Assembly (NCBI GenBank): GCA_021296375.1
Contig: JAGWAQ010000002.1
Location: forward strand, 1,366-62,690
DNA from: Alphaproteobacteria bacterium
GTDB lineage: Bacteria > Pseudomonadota > Alphaproteobacteria > Puniceispirillales > UBA1172
Length of the DNA stretch: 61,325 nt
Direction of reading: 5' to 3'
The notes beneath the pieces were generated by a model, which had not been told where the DNA came from, ran no database searches, and was given only the letters and a program-made list of their open reading frames with translations. How positions within the stretch are numbered: position 1 is the first letter of the stretch; each line of letters starts with the position of its first letter. Made by a program: the position numbers and the translations under genes. This document shows, piece after piece, positions 16,721-25,645 of this stretch.

Positions 16721-17692
16721 TTAATCCTGCAGGACCGTCGGCAGTTTGAAGGCGATGTCTTCCTGCGCCACCAGCACTTCATCCACCGTCGTGTCATGGC
16801 GGGCGCTGATGGCGGCGATCACTTCATCCACCAGCACTTCAGGGGCGGAGGCGCCAGCGGAAATCCCGATGGTGGTGGCGGCGGCGACGTCATCCCAGTT
16901 GATCATGCTGGCGTCAGCGATCAGTTTGGCGTCGCTGGCCCCGCCGCGCAGGGCAACCTCGACAAGCCGCCTGGAGTTGGAGGAGTTTTCCGCCCCGATA
17001 ACAAGCACCAGATCAGCCCCTTCGGCGATCGCCTTGACGGCATTCTGGCGGTTGGTGGTGGCGTAGCAAATGTCTTCGCCGCGGGGGCCTTTGATGCCGG
17101 GGAACCGGTCACGCAGGATACCGACGATTTCAGCCGTGTCATCCACCGACAGGGTGGTTTGGCTGGCAAAAGCGATTTCCATGCCTTCAGGGGCGGTGAC
17201 GGTGCGGGCGTCGTCAGCGGTTTCCACCAGCGTCATGGTGCCGGCGGGAACCTGCCCCATGGTGCCTTCGACTTCAGGATGGCCAGCATGCCCGATCAGC
17301 AGGATATGACAGCCGTCACGAACGTGCCGATGCGCTTCGACATGAACCTTGGTGACAAGAGGGCAAGTGGCATCGACGGCGATCATCTGGCGCCGATCGG
17401 CCTCAGCGACAACCGATTTCGCCACGCCATGGGCCGAAAACACCACCGGCGCTTCTTCGGGAACTTCATCCAGCTCCTTGACAAACACCGCGCCTTTGGC
17501 GGCAAGGCCATCAACGACATATTTGTTGTGGACGATTTCATGACGGACATAAACCGGCGCGCCATATTTTTCGAGCGCCACCTCGACAATTTTAACAGCG
17601 CGATCAACCCCGGCGCAAAACCCCCGAGGGGCGGCAAGGCGGATCACTTTGGCGGGGCCAGTGGAAGCTGAAGATACAGGCGAAACAGTCAT
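16721..17692 (-). CDS. ispH: 4-hydroxy-3-methylbut-2-enyl diphosphate reductase
   Basis: IspH performs the last step of the non-mevalonate isoprenoid pathway using a [4Fe-4S] cluster. The three cluster cysteines are visible in RGFCAGVDRAV (Cys26), DATCPLVTK and EDICYATTNRQ. The substrate-binding HEIVHNKYVV, FSAHGV and IGHAGHPEVEGTMGQ blocks are intact. The 323 residues are the normal length. The first pathway enzyme, Dxs, and the prenyl synthase IspA are encoded at 54.6-57.5 kb. It is the first gene of ispH-thrB-rnhA. Confidence 0.97.
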   Translation of the reverse strand: MTVSPVSSASTGPAKVIRLAAPRGFCAGVDRAVKIVEVALEKYGAPVYVRHEIVHNKYVVDGLAAKGAVFVKELDEVPEEAPVVFSAHGVAKSVVAEADRRQMIAVDATCPLVTKVHVEAHRHVRDGCHILLIGHAGHPEVEGTMGQVPAGTMTLVETADDARTVTAPEGMEIAFASQTTLSVDDTAEIVGILRDRFPGIKGPRGEDICYATTNRQNAVKAIAEGADLVLVIGAENSSNSRRLVEVALRGGASDAKLIADASMINWDDVAAATTIGISAGASAPEVLVDEVIAAISARHDTTVDEVLVAQEDIAFKLPTVLQD

Positions 17693-17757
17693 GCTCTTTT
17701 GTGCTTGAAGATCGCCGTCGCGTCAACATATTGCTCACCCTGATGAGGGCCAACGGA

Positions 17758-17811
17758 ATGCAAACGGGGCCGAATATGGGGCCGCAAATGGGGACATACA
17801 TGGGGTATATC
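17758..17811. repeat. Degenerate 13-14 bp repeats upstream of ispH
   Basis: Between the divergent ispH and lipoprotein genes, about four imperfect units share the core ATGGGG or ACGGGG followed by a purine-rich or AT-rich tail, spaced 13-14 bases apart. The match is looser than in the other arrays of this window. Confidence 0.5.
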
Positions 17812-17889
17812 GGCTTCAACAGCCCCGTCTTGAATCCGTTGCCGAAAGCGTCTAGTGTCAGGTAACAATTTCTGCCATCGGAACTGATC

Positions 17890-18366
17890 ATGACCTTCTC
17901 TGCCACATTTCGCTCCGCCGCCGCTCTGGCCTTGATGACAGCAGCGATGACGGGCTGCAGTGCGTTTGAACCCGAATACACCGCCTGCCCGTCGATTAAA
18001 GCCGTGGAGGGGGCTGAAAACGTCGCCACCAAAGGCACTATTCTGGGCCAGGACATTGCGGTTCGCTTGAACGGGGTTGCCGCCAAATGTGTCGCGACCT
18101 CAAGCGGTCATGACCTTGAACTTGAAGTCGGCTTGCTGGCGCGTCGGGACATGTCCTCCAGCGCCAAGACAGAAGAGATGAAAATCGACATTACCCTCGC
18201 CTATCTTGACAAGGATGATAACCCCGTCGGCCGCGATGTCAGCTCCTTTAAAGCCTATTTCAATGAGTTCAACGCAAAGTCACGCCCGACCTTTGTGATC
18301 TCGACTGAAATTCCGGCAGGAACCCGGGTCATCATGGGGCTGGGTAAATTGAAAGACGGCGAATAA
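17890..18366 (+). CDS. Hypothetical lipoprotein
   Basis: This is a 158-residue protein with a lipoprotein signal peptide: a hydrophobic run (AAALALMTAAM) then the lipobox MTGC with the modified Cys near residue 23. The mature part is mostly beta-like, with the central segment GHDLELEVGLLARRD and the ending GTRVIMGLGKLKDGE. I do not recognise a named domain. It stands alone, divergent from ispH, and ends at a strong bidirectional terminator shared with the F0 operon, so it is probably monocistronic and membrane-anchored on the periplasmic side. Confidence 0.8.
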   Translation: MTFSATFRSAAALALMTAAMTGCSAFEPEYTACPSIKAVEGAENVATKGTILGQDIAVRLNGVAAKCVATSSGHDLELEVGLLARRDMSSSAKTEEMKIDITLAYLDKDDNPVGRDVSSFKAYFNEFNAKSRPTFVISTEIPAGTRVIMGLGKLKDGE

Positions 18367-18410
18367 CCACCGCCGGTCCTGCCCCCCACGCGCCTGAAAC
18401 AGCCGATAAA

Positions 18411-18436
18411 AAAAACCCGCCATCTGGCGGGTTTTT
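18411..18436. terminator. Bidirectional intrinsic terminator between the lipoprotein and F0 genes
   Basis: AAAAACCCGCC (18411-18421), loop ATCT, then GGCGGGTTTTT (18426-18436) form an 11-bp perfect stem with A- and T-tracts, serving both converging transcription units. Confidence 0.93.
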
Positions 18437-18457
18437 GCTTGCGAAGGACAGGGCGGG

Positions 18458-18955
18458 TTAGCCCAGCTTCTTGATGTTCTCGATATCTGATTTCACCAGC
18501 TTGACGGCGGCGGCTTTATCAAGCTTGTCCTTGATCAGCTCACCCGCGGCGGCCATGGCAAGTTCAGCGGCGCGGTCACGCAATTCCGCCACAACTTCGG
18601 TTTCCATGGCCTTGATCTTCGCCGCCGCTTGATCTTCCTTGCGCTTGATCGCCGCTTCAGCAGCAACCGCCGCATCGTCACGGATCTTGTCGGCAGCGGC
18701 CATGGCATTGGCGGTGATCTGCTCAGCCTGGTCAGCGGCCTCACGGCTCAGTCGCTGGTATTTCTTCAGCTCAGCCTGGGCTTCCTCACGCAATTTGCGG
18801 GCTTCATCCAGGTTGGTGCGGATTTCATCAGCGCGGGCATCAAACATGGTGGCCAGTGCCGCCCCGGCCTTTTTCCAGACCAGCCCGACAAAGACAACAA
18901 AAGCAATGGCAACCCAGACGCCTTCGTTAATCAGTGGTGTATGTTCAGCAGCCAT
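18458..18955 (-). CDS. atpF: ATP synthase F0 subunit b
   Basis: Subunit b forms half of the peripheral stalk holding the catalytic head against the rotor. The 165 residues have one N-terminal membrane span (GVWVAIAFVVFVGLVWKKAG), then a long charged alanine-rich coiled coil to the end. It is the last gene of the F0 operon; the start overlaps the b' stop by one base (TAATG), so it is translationally coupled. The downstream terminator is at 18411-18436. Confidence 0.93.
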   Translation of the reverse strand: MAAEHTPLINEGVWVAIAFVVFVGLVWKKAGAALATMFDARADEIRTNLDEARKLREEAQAELKKYQRLSREAADQAEQITANAMAAADKIRDDAAVAAEAAIKRKEDQAAAKIKAMETEVVAELRDRAAELAMAAAGELIKDKLDKAAAVKLVKSDIENIKKLG

Positions 18956-19572
18956 TAGTTCTGCTCCATTGCGGGCATGGCTTTTGCCGCCGCTTTAACC
19001 GCTTTTTTCGCGTCTGTCTTGGTGATCTTGACCCCCGCCAGGGCGGCGGCGGCATCAATGGCGCTGGTCACAGCAACATCGTCAAGTTCAGTCAACGCGT
19101 TGTCGCGGGCTTCCATGATCTTGGCTTCAGCCTTGCCGATCTTGGTGGCAAGACGTTTGGCGGCGGCATCGTTCTTCTTTTCCGCTTCAGCAACCGCAGC
19201 GGCGGTGCTCAGGCGGGTTTTCTCTGTCGCTTCCGCGCGCGCATCCGCCAGCGTCTTTTCAAACGCGACACGCATGCTTTCGGCTTCATCGGCGGCCTGT
19301 CGAGCGCGCTGCATGTCGTCATCAAGACGGTCATGGCGATCTTCAAGCACCGACGCAATGCGAGGGGTCACGACCCGCCACATCAACACATAAGCAAGAG
19401 CAAACGAAACAACCAACCAGAAGATCTGTGTTGGCCATGTGGTGAAATCAAGCTGGGGCAAACCGCCTTTGCTGTCGCCGGCCGCGAGGGCAGGTGAAGC
19501 CATGACGATCAGGCCAAAAGCCGAAGCTTTAAGGGCCAGTCCAGATGTTTTTACCGCAACAGAATGTGCCAT
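18955..19572 (-). CDS. ATP synthase F0 subunit b'
   Basis: This is the second, divergent b-type stalk subunit, characteristic of alphaproteobacteria and photosynthetic bacteria. It has 205 residues: an N-terminal extension with a hydrophobic segment (LIVMASPALA), the membrane span beginning LPQLDFTTWPTQIFWLVVS, the RVVTPRIASVLEDRHDRLDDD stretch entering the stalk, and a long coiled coil. The extra N-terminal segment resembles a cleavable signal. It lies 108 bases after atpE and overlaps atpF. Confidence 0.92.
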   Translation of the reverse strand: MAHSVAVKTSGLALKASAFGLIVMASPALAAGDSKGGLPQLDFTTWPTQIFWLVVSFALAYVLMWRVVTPRIASVLEDRHDRLDDDMQRARQAADEAESMRVAFEKTLADARAEATEKTRLSTAAAVAEAEKKNDAAAKRLATKIGKAEAKIMEARDNALTELDDVAVTSAIDAAAALAGVKITKTDAKKAVKAAAKAMPAMEQN

Positions 19573-19680
19573 AGGGTTTCCCCAATCTTTAGTCCAGGTT
19601 CGTCGGTGTACCGGAGGCCCCCTGATGGCGGCGTCGGCACGTCCTCTAAAAAGACGGGCGCGGGCAAGCCGCGCCCGGCG

Positions 19681-19911
19681 TTATTTGAATACGAACAGGA
19701 GAAGCAGGGCAACAACCAGCGCGAACAGCGCAATCGCTTCGGTCAGGGCAAAGCCCAGAATACCGATGCCGAAGACGTCGCCACGGGCGGATGGGTTGCG
19801 GGCGATTGAGTTCACCAGCGAGGAGAAGATGTTACCAATACCAATACCAACCCCAAGCAGTGGGAGAACAGCAATACCAGCACCAATCAGTTTTGCAGCA
19901 TCAGCTTCCAT
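19681..19911 (-). CDS. atpE: ATP synthase F0 subunit c
   Basis: Subunit c builds the rotating ring. The 76 residues form two hydrophobic helices joined by the polar loop ARNPSARGD. The ion-carrying carboxylate is Glu58 in GFALTEAIALFALVVALLL. There is no obvious sodium-binding signature, so proton coupling is expected, as is usual for this group. It sits between atpB (72 bases) and the b' gene (108 bases), with no strong terminator seen in either gap. Confidence 0.96.
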   Translation of the reverse strand: MEADAAKLIGAGIAVLPLLGVGIGIGNIFSSLVNSIARNPSARGDVFGIGILGFALTEAIALFALVVALLLLFVFK

Positions 19912-19982
19912 AATCCATATCCTTTCTAGATTTCATGTTGGATCATTACCCGTCAGATGACGGTATAATTTGCGCCACCGTC

Positions 19983-20726
19983 CTAGTGGAGGTGCAACGC
20001 GTCGTTTAAATACATACAGGTCAGAATTGTAAAGACATAAGCTTGTAGACCAGCGACAAGCACCTCAAGGCCCGTCAGGCCAATCAGTGCAAGAAATGGC
20101 AGGACAGAACCTGCAGCAAAAACACCGCCCGCGCTGGTCAGCATAACCGCAAGACCGGCGAAGACCTTCAGCATGGTGTGACCGGCCAGCATATTGGCAA
20201 ACAGTCGAACCGACAGGCTGACAGGGCGAACGAAATAGGAAATCACTTCAATGATGATCAGGAACGGCACCAGAACTTTAGGTGCGCCTGGCGGCACAAA
20301 GAAGGAGAAGAAATGCATGCCATGCTTGATCAGCGCCACCAGGGTCACGCCAACAAAGATAAAGGCCGCCAACACAAAGGTCACCACGATCTGGCTGGTG
20401 AAAGTGTAGGAATAAGGGATCAGGCCGAGCATGTTGCCGAACAAAAGGAAGATGAACAGCGTGAAAATGAACGGGAAGAACGGGCGGCCTTCGGAACCGA
20501 CGTTGCTCTTCACCATTTCGGAGATGAACTCATAGAACATTTCCGCGGAAGCCTGCAGCCGACCCGGAACAATTTCGCGGCGGCGCATGGCCATGGTCAG
20601 GTAAGTGACGCTGACCAGAACAGACAGCATCATGAACAGCGCGGAGTTGGAAAACGAAATATCGAAACCAAAAAGCTCAAGTGCCAGCAGGGACTTGATG
20701 GTAAATTGCTCAACCGGAGAATGCAT
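19983..20726 (-). CDS. atpB: ATP synthase F0 subunit a
   Basis: Subunit a provides the proton half-channels next to the c-ring. The 247 residues have five to six membrane spans and the essential Arg in PVSLSVRLFANMLAGHTML, plus the C-terminal GLEVLVAGLQAYVFTILTCMYLNDA. Its start codon overlaps the atpI stop by one base, so translation is coupled. The length is normal for alphaproteobacteria. Confidence 0.97.
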   Translation of the reverse strand: MHSPVEQFTIKSLLALELFGFDISFSNSALFMMLSVLVSVTYLTMAMRRREIVPGRLQASAEMFYEFISEMVKSNVGSEGRPFFPFIFTLFIFLLFGNMLGLIPYSYTFTSQIVVTFVLAAFIFVGVTLVALIKHGMHFFSFFVPPGAPKVLVPFLIIIEVISYFVRPVSLSVRLFANMLAGHTMLKVFAGLAVMLTSAGGVFAAGSVLPFLALIGLTGLEVLVAGLQAYVFTILTCMYLNDALHLH

Positions 20727-21091
20727 TAGTCGCGCGTCCTGTCTTGTTCATCGTCATCAGCCGGGGTGTCCTTCTGATGATCAAAATACCCAATTTTCAG
20801 CCCATGACCGGTGGCCATGCGCCAGATGTTCATCATGCCGGCCCCTGCACCCAGGAAGAAGAACACAATCATCAACAAGGGTGATGTGCCCAGCCAGCTG
20901 TCCAGAAGCCATCCGATAAACCCGCCAACAGCTACCCCCGCCACCATTTCCGTGGCGATACGCCCGACAAGTGCCATCGCTTCAGCGGGGAGTTTGGCGC
21001 GATTATCCGCCTTTTTTCCCGCGTTTTTCCGTGCGTCATCAGCAGTTTTGATGCGTTGCTGAAGGGCCGTTAGAGACTCATCGTCTGTCAT
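20726..21091 (-). CDS. atpI: AtpI-family F0 accessory protein
   Basis: AtpI-type proteins assist c-ring assembly or ion supply to F0. The 121 residues have a hydrophilic N-terminus, two membrane spans (MVAGVAVGGFIGWLLDSWLG and LLMIVFFFLGAGAGMMNIWRM) and an acidic tail. It is the first gene of the F0 operon. Its start region is duplicated in tandem (21087-21120), and a good promoter lies about 170 bases upstream. Confidence 0.9.
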   Translation of the reverse strand: MTDDESLTALQQRIKTADDARKNAGKKADNRAKLPAEAMALVGRIATEMVAGVAVGGFIGWLLDSWLGTSPLLMIVFFFLGAGAGMMNIWRMATGHGLKIGYFDHQKDTPADDDEQDRTRD

Positions 21092-21120
21092 CGTAGGGGC
21101 CTTGTCATCGTAGGGGCCTC
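21087..21120 (-). repeat. 17-bp tandem duplication of the atpI translation start
   Basis: GTCATCGTAGGGGCCTT and GTCATCGTAGGGGCCTC lie back to back (21087-21103 and 21104-21120). On the reverse strand each copy carries a GG-rich Shine-Dalgarno-like segment and an ATG. The upstream ATG (21108) opens a six-codon frame, MTRPLR, whose TGA overlaps the real atpI ATG. Confidence 0.93.
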
Positions 21121-21257
21121 GTCCAATGAAGGGCAGTCAGCGTCGCCATTCTGCTGGTTGTGCAGGAAATAGTGATGTCACCCCTTCATGAGCGTCATAA
21201 GTTCAAGCCGAAAGGCGGTGTTTGAGACAACCTCAAAACAATGCCAAATTCGCCGTC

Positions 21258-21286
21258 AAATTAGGGATTGCGGCATCTTGTGTCAA
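21258..21286 (-). promoter_or_regulatory. Strong sigma-70 promoter of the F0 operon
   Basis: On the reverse strand TTGACA (21286-21281) is followed after exactly 17 bases by TAATTT (21263-21258). This predicts a leader of about 160 bases before atpI that includes the duplicated start module. Confidence 0.75.
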
Positions 21287-21356
21287 GCCTTGATGACGTG
21301 TTGGTCTGCCGACATCGGCGGGGTGGGGTGGGGCATAGTGTCCCACATCCCGGGGG

Positions 21357-24300
21357 CTATGCGGTTTCTCTATATTTTTCAGCGGTTTGCAGGTCAACGG
21401 AGACGATGCGGCTGACCCCTTTTTGTTCCATGGTCACGCCATACAAACGGTCCATTTTGGCCATGGTCAGGCGGTGGTGGGTCACGACGATGAATCGGGT
21501 GCCGGTTTCATCGGCAATTTGGCCCAGCATATCGCAGAATCGCGCGACATTGGTGTCATCAAGAGGGGCGTCGACATCATCGAGAATACAGATCGGCGAC
21601 GGGTTGGTGAGGAATACGGCAAAAATCAGCGCCAGCGCCGTCAGGGCTTGCTCACCCCCCGACAACAATGACAGGGATTGCAGTTTCTTGCCCGGCGGGC
21701 TGGCAAGGATTTCCAGCCCCGCTTCAAGAGGGTCATCGGCTTCCGTCAAGGTCAGTTCCGCCGACCCGCCATTGAACAAGGTCTTGAACAAGGTTTCAAA
21801 ATAGCGGTTTACATCAGCAAAGCTCTTGAGCAGGCGTTCGCGGCCTTCACGGTTGAGCTGATTGATGGCGGAGCGCAATTTCGCAATCGCGCCGTTGAGG
21901 TCATCACGTTCGGTATGGATGCTGGCGATGCGGCTGTCGACCTCTTCCATTTCAGCTTCTGCCCGCAGGTTGACAGGGCCGATGTTCTCGCGCTCCCGCA
22001 ACAGGCGTTCATGGCGGCTTTCAAGGGCGGTGATGGTGGCCTCGTCGGTATCGATCGTGTCCTCGGGGTTCAGTTCTGCCAGGGCGCGCAGCCCGTCGGG
22101 GATGACATTCAGCCGTTCGCGAATACGATTGACGATGCTGTCACGGTCCTGCATGGCGAGGTCACGCTGGGATTCAGCGCGAATATAGGTCTCGCGTTGC
22201 TGGGCGAGGGCTTGATCAGCGTCACGCTGGGCGTTTTCCGCCAGCGCCAGGGTGGTTTCCGCTTCCGCCAGCCTATCTGCCGCCTGCTGACGATTGGCTT
22301 CGGCGGTGTCGATCGCATCCCCGAGCTTGTGGCGGCGGGCGGTGATGTCATCAGGCTGGCTCGCCAGTTGACGGGCATCCTGCTCGGCCTGGGATTGACG
22401 GGCGGTCAGCTCATCAAGCCGCGCATGGGCGCCTTTCTGGCGATCTGTCCAGATCGACATTTCGCGCTCGATATCCCGCATCCGCTTCTCGCGGCCCTCA
22501 CGGGCAGAGCGGATGACGCGCTCACTCCCCATCGCTTCAGCCAGCCGCTGGCGGCATTCTTCGGCCTTGGCGGTCAAGGTGTCGACATCAAGGGTCAGGG
22601 CTTCGGGGTTTGACAGGCTGTCGGCTTCAGCTTTGGCTTCCGCCAGGGCTGCGGTCAGCTCGGCGCGGGTTTCTGTTAATTCATCATGGCGACGCTGCGC
22701 CGATTGATGGGCCGCCTTGGCGGTTTCATCAGCGCGGGTGGCGGCGTTCAACTGCTGGTCAGCGGCGCGCTCATCATCACCAAGGGTGCGGCTTTCCGCT
22801 TCAAGCTCAGCAAGGGTTTTGGCCGTCGCCGCGGCTTTTTCTTCCGCTTCGGCAAGGGTGGTTTGCTTGCCGTCACGTTCGGCCGTCAGCTCGCGCAGGC
22901 GGGCCTCTTGCTTCAGGCGTTGCGCGGCGCTCGTCTCAGCCCCGACGGGTTGCACGAACCCGTCCCAACGCCAAAGCCCGCCGTCGGCCGTGGTGATGGC
23001 CTGGCCAGGCTCAAGGCGGGATTGCGCGGAAGCGGCGGCATCAGCACTGTCGGCCACACCAATGCCGGAAATCGCCGCCGTCAGGGCGCCCGGCAAGTCA
23101 AGGTGATCGGCCAATGGCGTCATGCCTTGCGGCGGCGTCAGGGCGGGGCCAGTGCTGTCCAGCCAATAGGCGTTGTCATGGCGGCCCACCGGGGCCGACA
23201 GGCTGTCCCCCAATACCGCGGCCAGCGCAACCTCAAGCCCGCCGGACACTTTAATCGCGCTGGATACCGGGGTGCCGCTGTTGGTGTCCTGCGGGGTCAG
23301 GAGCGCGGACAGCGCATCTGATTCCGCGCGGATGCGGGCAAATTCTTCACGCGCTTCGCTGACTTTTGCGTTGGCGGTGCGGGCGGCATCCTGGGCGGTG
23401 GTCAGTTGGCCATCGCTGGCGGCGCGTTTGGTTTTGATGGCGGCGGCATGCTCTTCGGCCTTCAGGCGTTCGGCGGCATGGCGCTCCGCCGTCGCCTTGA
23501 GTTGATCAAGGTTGAGCTGATCAAGGGCCGTGTTGGCTTGCGCCAGGCGCTGTTCATGTTCACCGATGCGGCGTGTCAGGGCTTCGGTTTCACGTTCCGC
23601 GGCGCGGCTTTTGGCGGCGGCATCGGCCAGCGCTTGTTCGGCATCGGTGGCGGCGGCGCGCGCCTGCTCCAGCTCTTCAGCGGCGGCCGCCCGTTTCGGT
23701 TCATCGTCATTATTGGCGGCGGTGATGGCGGCTTGCTCTTCCGTCAGCGCTTCGATGGCGCGGTCAGCGTCGGTCAGGAGCTGCTTTTCACGGGCAAAAT
23801 CGGTGGTGATCTGCTGGCGACGTGCGGCGACATCTTGAACCGCTTTCTTGACCCGTTCTTCCTCCTGGTCAAGGGCGTCGCGTTCAAGGGAAAGCCGCTG
23901 GAATTCCGCTGCCCGCACCGCTTCGTCCTGACGCAAAGGCGGCAGGGTTTCCGCGACCGTGTTGCGATGGCGGGATTTCGATGACGCTTCTTCAGTGGCG
24001 GCGGCGGTCAGTCGTTCGGCGTCCCGAAGTTGCGCCTGGGCGTCTTCGAGCCGTCCGACGGTTAACGTGAATCGCGCCAGCATCAGATGCGCGTCAGCCT
24101 TGCGGATGCGATCAGCGATCGAGCGGTAGCGCGCCGCTTGCCGCGCCTGTTTCGTCAGGCTGGCTTTTTGTTCATCAAGCTGGATGAGAATATCCTCAAG
24201 CCGCTCAAGATTGGTTTCCGCGGTGTTGAGCCGCAATTCCGCTTCATGGCGGCGCTGGTGCAGCCCGCGAATATTGGCGGCTTCTTCAAGCAGATTGCGG

Positions 24301-24779
24301 CGTTCGACAGGCTTGGCGTTGATGATGGCGCCAACCTTGCCCTGGGAGACAATGCCGCTTGACCGAGAGCCGGTGGCCATATCAGCAAACAGCAATTGCA
24401 CGTCACGGGCGCGCGACGCCTTGCCGTTGATCTTGAAGCTCGAGCCTTTGCCGCGTTCAATGCGGCGGGTGATTTCAATATCATCACCATCATTGAGGGC
24501 AGAAGGCGCGGTGCGCGCGGAATTATCAAGCGTCAGGGTGACTTCAGCAAAATTGCGCGACGGGCGGCTGGCGGAACCGGCGAAGATAATGTCTTCAAGT
24601 TCGCCGCCGCGCATGGATTTGGCGGAGCTTTCCCCCATCAACCAGCGCAGGCTTTCGACAATATTGGACTTGCCGCACCCGTTGGGCCCGACAATCCCCG
24701 TCATGCCATCGTCGATGCTGATGTGTTCAGGTTCAGCAAAAGACTTGAAGCCAGTCATTTTCAGATTGGTGAAAATCAC
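21357..24779 (-). CDS. smc: Chromosome segregation ATPase SMC
   Basis: SMC is the condensin ATPase that organises and separates the chromosome. The 1140 residues show the N-terminal Walker A GPNGCGKS (31-38), the long alanine- and glutamate-rich coiled coil, a central hinge (about 490-620), a returning coil, the signature LSGGEQALTALALIFAVF, and Walker B ICILDDVDAPLDD. The usual catalytic Glu of LDEVDA is Asp1068 here. The start is a GTG giving MIFTNLKMTGFKSF, which fits the family. It follows the DsbA-like gene by 46 bases, in the order DUF721-dsbA-smc seen in related genomes. Confidence 0.96.
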   Translation of the reverse strand: MIFTNLKMTGFKSFAEPEHISIDDGMTGIVGPNGCGKSNIVESLRWLMGESSAKSMRGGELEDIIFAGSASRPSRNFAEVTLTLDNSARTAPSALNDGDDIEITRRIERGKGSSFKINGKASRARDVQLLFADMATGSRSSGIVSQGKVGAIINAKPVERRNLLEEAANIRGLHQRRHEAELRLNTAETNLERLEDILIQLDEQKASLTKQARQAARYRSIADRIRKADAHLMLARFTLTVGRLEDAQAQLRDAERLTAAATEEASSKSRHRNTVAETLPPLRQDEAVRAAEFQRLSLERDALDQEEERVKKAVQDVAARRQQITTDFAREKQLLTDADRAIEALTEEQAAITAANNDDEPKRAAAAEELEQARAAATDAEQALADAAAKSRAAERETEALTRRIGEHEQRLAQANTALDQLNLDQLKATAERHAAERLKAEEHAAAIKTKRAASDGQLTTAQDAARTANAKVSEAREEFARIRAESDALSALLTPQDTNSGTPVSSAIKVSGGLEVALAAVLGDSLSAPVGRHDNAYWLDSTGPALTPPQGMTPLADHLDLPGALTAAISGIGVADSADAAASAQSRLEPGQAITTADGGLWRWDGFVQPVGAETSAAQRLKQEARLRELTAERDGKQTTLAEAEEKAAATAKTLAELEAESRTLGDDERAADQQLNAATRADETAKAAHQSAQRRHDELTETRAELTAALAEAKAEADSLSNPEALTLDVDTLTAKAEECRQRLAEAMGSERVIRSAREGREKRMRDIEREMSIWTDRQKGAHARLDELTARQSQAEQDARQLASQPDDITARRHKLGDAIDTAEANRQQAADRLAEAETTLALAENAQRDADQALAQQRETYIRAESQRDLAMQDRDSIVNRIRERLNVIPDGLRALAELNPEDTIDTDEATITALESRHERLLRERENIGPVNLRAEAEMEEVDSRIASIHTERDDLNGAIAKLRSAINQLNREGRERLLKSFADVNRYFETLFKTLFNGGSAELTLTEADDPLEAGLEILASPPGKKLQSLSLLSGGEQALTALALIFAVFLTNPSPICILDDVDAPLDDTNVARFCDMLGQIADETGTRFIVVTHHRLTMAKMDRLYGVTMEQKGVSRIVSVDLQTAEKYRETA

Positions 24780-24825
24780 GTCAGCGTGCCCATGTTAAAT
24801 TGCGCTTAATAAAACCACTTGAAGG

Positions 24826-25542
24826 TCAGGTTGAATATGCATTCAGGACAGAAAGAAATTCATCATAACCTTTATTGCCGCGGATCACCTGATCCTCATT
24901 GACGACAAAGCTTGGGGTGGAATTGATGTCCCAGCGGCTGTAGCCATCCTGCGCAATGGCGATAATGCCTTCCAGCAATGGCCGGTCCTCGATGATACCG
25001 ACAAAAGCGTCATTGCCGATCCCCGCGATGCGGGCAATCCGCGCCAGGGCGGAAACAGGGTCATCAGCCGTCACCCATTGCTTCTGCTGCTTGAACAGGA
25101 TGTCGATCATCCCTTCATAGGCATTGGCAGGAACAGACCGCGCCAGGGCATGGGCGAAAATCGCCGGGCCACGGAGCGGAAAATCGCGCATTTCAAACCG
25201 CACCCGGCCGGTGTCGATCCAGTCGGATTTGATCTTCTTGTAAGCGCCAAAATGGAAATCGGCGCAATGCGAGCAGGACAGGGAGAAATACTCCGCCAAC
25301 AGAATAGGGGCGTTGGGATCACCAATAACGCGCGGGGCCAGCTTGTCTTCAAGCGATGGCGCGGCCAATGCCGGTGTCAGGCCCAAGCCGCCATTAAGAG
25401 CAAGGCCGAGGCCCAATGCCCCGGCACCAGTCATCACCTGGCGGCGGTCAAGCAAAGGGGCGGCGTTCTGGCCGGACCCAGTAGTGGGGGCCGTGGAAGA
25501 GGAGGTAGGGGACATACTATATACAGTGGTTTTTTTCATCAT
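24826..25542 (-). CDS. DsbA-family thioredoxin-fold protein, exported
   Basis: The 238-residue product is a periplasmic disulfide oxidoreductase of the Com1/DsbA type. A long polar leader is followed by DRRQVMTGAGALGLGLALNGG ending ALA; the twin Arg makes Tat export possible. The mature domain has the CxxC active site in SLSCSHCADFH and the cis-Pro loop NSTPSFVVN. This position, beside smc, DUF721 and mutY, is conserved in alphaproteobacteria. It may work with the DsbD-like protein at 12.7 kb; that is inference. Confidence 0.92.
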   Translation of the reverse strand: MMKKTTVYSMSPTSSSTAPTTGSGQNAAPLLDRRQVMTGAGALGLGLALNGGLGLTPALAAPSLEDKLAPRVIGDPNAPILLAEYFSLSCSHCADFHFGAYKKIKSDWIDTGRVRFEMRDFPLRGPAIFAHALARSVPANAYEGMIDILFKQQKQWVTADDPVSALARIARIAGIGNDAFVGIIEDRPLLEGIIAIAQDGYSRWDINSTPSFVVNEDQVIRGNKGYDEFLSVLNAYST

Positions 25543-25645
25543 GACTCACATCATAAGGGGTTGAGAGGGGGCGTGCCAACAGCTTTATGCTTTTCAAATC
25601 AGGCTGAAATCATGGCAAGGGTATGGCTTTCTCATGGTGGCGGCG

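Noticed and set aside
16796..17671. 291-codon open frame antisense to ispH
   Set aside because: It is a shadow of a clearly functional ispH; the sequence is Gly/Asp/His-rich and unlike any domain.
21678..22613. 311-codon open frame antisense to smc
   Set aside because: It arises from the biased codons of the SMC coiled coil; the product has no recognisable features.
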